Shown here: in pieces, positions 63,753 through 64,000 of the stretch
Numbering within the stretch: the stretch's first letter is position 1
Layout: every line of letters starts with the position of its first letter
DNA from: Alkalibacterium iburiense
Lineage (GTDB): Bacteria; Bacillota; Bacilli; Lactobacillales; Carnobacteriaceae_A
DNA length: 64,000 bases
Direction of reading: 5' to 3'
Assembly (NCBI RefSeq): GCF_039521845.1
Contig: NZ_BAAACW010000020.1
Coordinates: 5,975-69,974 of the forward strand
The notes under the pieces: generated by a model
What the model was told of the DNA's origin: nothing
Seen by the model: only the letters and a program-made list of their open reading frames with translations
Databases searched by the model: none
Made by a program: the position numbers and the translations under genes

Positions 63753-64000
63753 GTCTATCAAGGATTGACAAGCCATAATAAAATAGCTGATAATTAAGAC
63801 ACTACTTCATGTAAATGAGGGAGTTTCTATTTGTATAAACCGTTTTATTTTTAAAAGTCTTAACTTTCTCGTACACTTGATATATAAAGCAAAAAACAGT
63901 CATTTCTCTGTTTAGCTCACTCATTTTTTTAGGTAATGCCAAAAGTTCTATGAAAAATCAGATTATTCCTGTTCGAAGGTATGATATTCCCAAATAGGAT

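Noticed and set aside
1..64000. tRNA or rRNA genes, insertion sequences and integrase or attachment sites
   Set aside because: I looked for tRNA-like stems, transposase motifs and flanking direct repeats around the defence island and the ABC-F gene and found none that I could support.

Overview
The window reads as a low-GC Firmicute of the order Lactobacillales. The conserved block rnc-smc-(HAD)-ftsY-ylxM-ffh, then rpsP-khpA-rimM-trmD and rplS, the PTS cluster, the small SaCas9-like Cas9 and the AT-rich coding all fit. A Carnobacteriaceae genus (Marinilactibacillus, Alkalibacterium or Jeotgalibaca type) is my best inference; this was not tested by any search.

Bases 1-14940 are a defence island. 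It opens inside a Wadjet-like operon (TIGR02680 SMC-like jetC, cut by the window edge, then DUF2399 jetD). A complete type II-A CRISPR-Cas locus follows, transcribed leftwards: cas9, tracrRNA, cas1, cas2, a long csn2 and a 5.7-kb array with 85 full 36-bp repeats plus two decayed ones. Both effector genes are interrupted by single in-frame stops. jetC has TAG at 703-705. cas9 has TAA at 12593-12595, exactly between RuvC-III and the WED/PI region. The array carries several repeated or near-identical spacers.

Bases 15-23 kb hold metabolic cargo: a cytoplasmic Cys-type sulfatase with its formylglycine-generating enzyme, a DUF202 protein, a broken bile-acid/sodium-symporter-family gene, an XRE regulator, a SulP permease and a GH120 beta-xylosidase. 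Bases 24-29.5 kb are a cellobiose-type PTS operon (IIB, IIC, IIA, GH1 6-phospho-beta-glucosidase) followed by its PRD regulator.

Bases 29.5-43.5 kb are the conserved housekeeping block for RNA processing, chromosome organisation, protein targeting and ribosome maturation. An Msr/Vga-like ABC-F gene is inserted between trmD and rplS. It has its own promoter, a 300-nt leader, a small upstream ORF and a hairpin that covers part of its ribosome binding site.

Bases 43.5-58.3 kb are ordinary chromosomal genes: a lipoprotein, an OsmC protein, an SDR, a SatD pair, an M16C peptidase, leucyl aminopeptidase, pyridoxal kinase, RtcB and an NRDE protein. At 58.4-61 kb there are two adjacent attenuator-like leaders. 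Before livJ a 30-residue ORF ends in five TTA leucine codons. Before a CBS-CBS-ACT (AcuB-like) gene a 36-residue ORF ends in four ATT isoleucine codons plus GTG. Each is followed by alternative stems and an intrinsic terminator. I consider this pair the best candidate for an undescribed regulatory arrangement here. The window ends with a CpsB-like PHP phosphatase and an M42 aminopeptidase.
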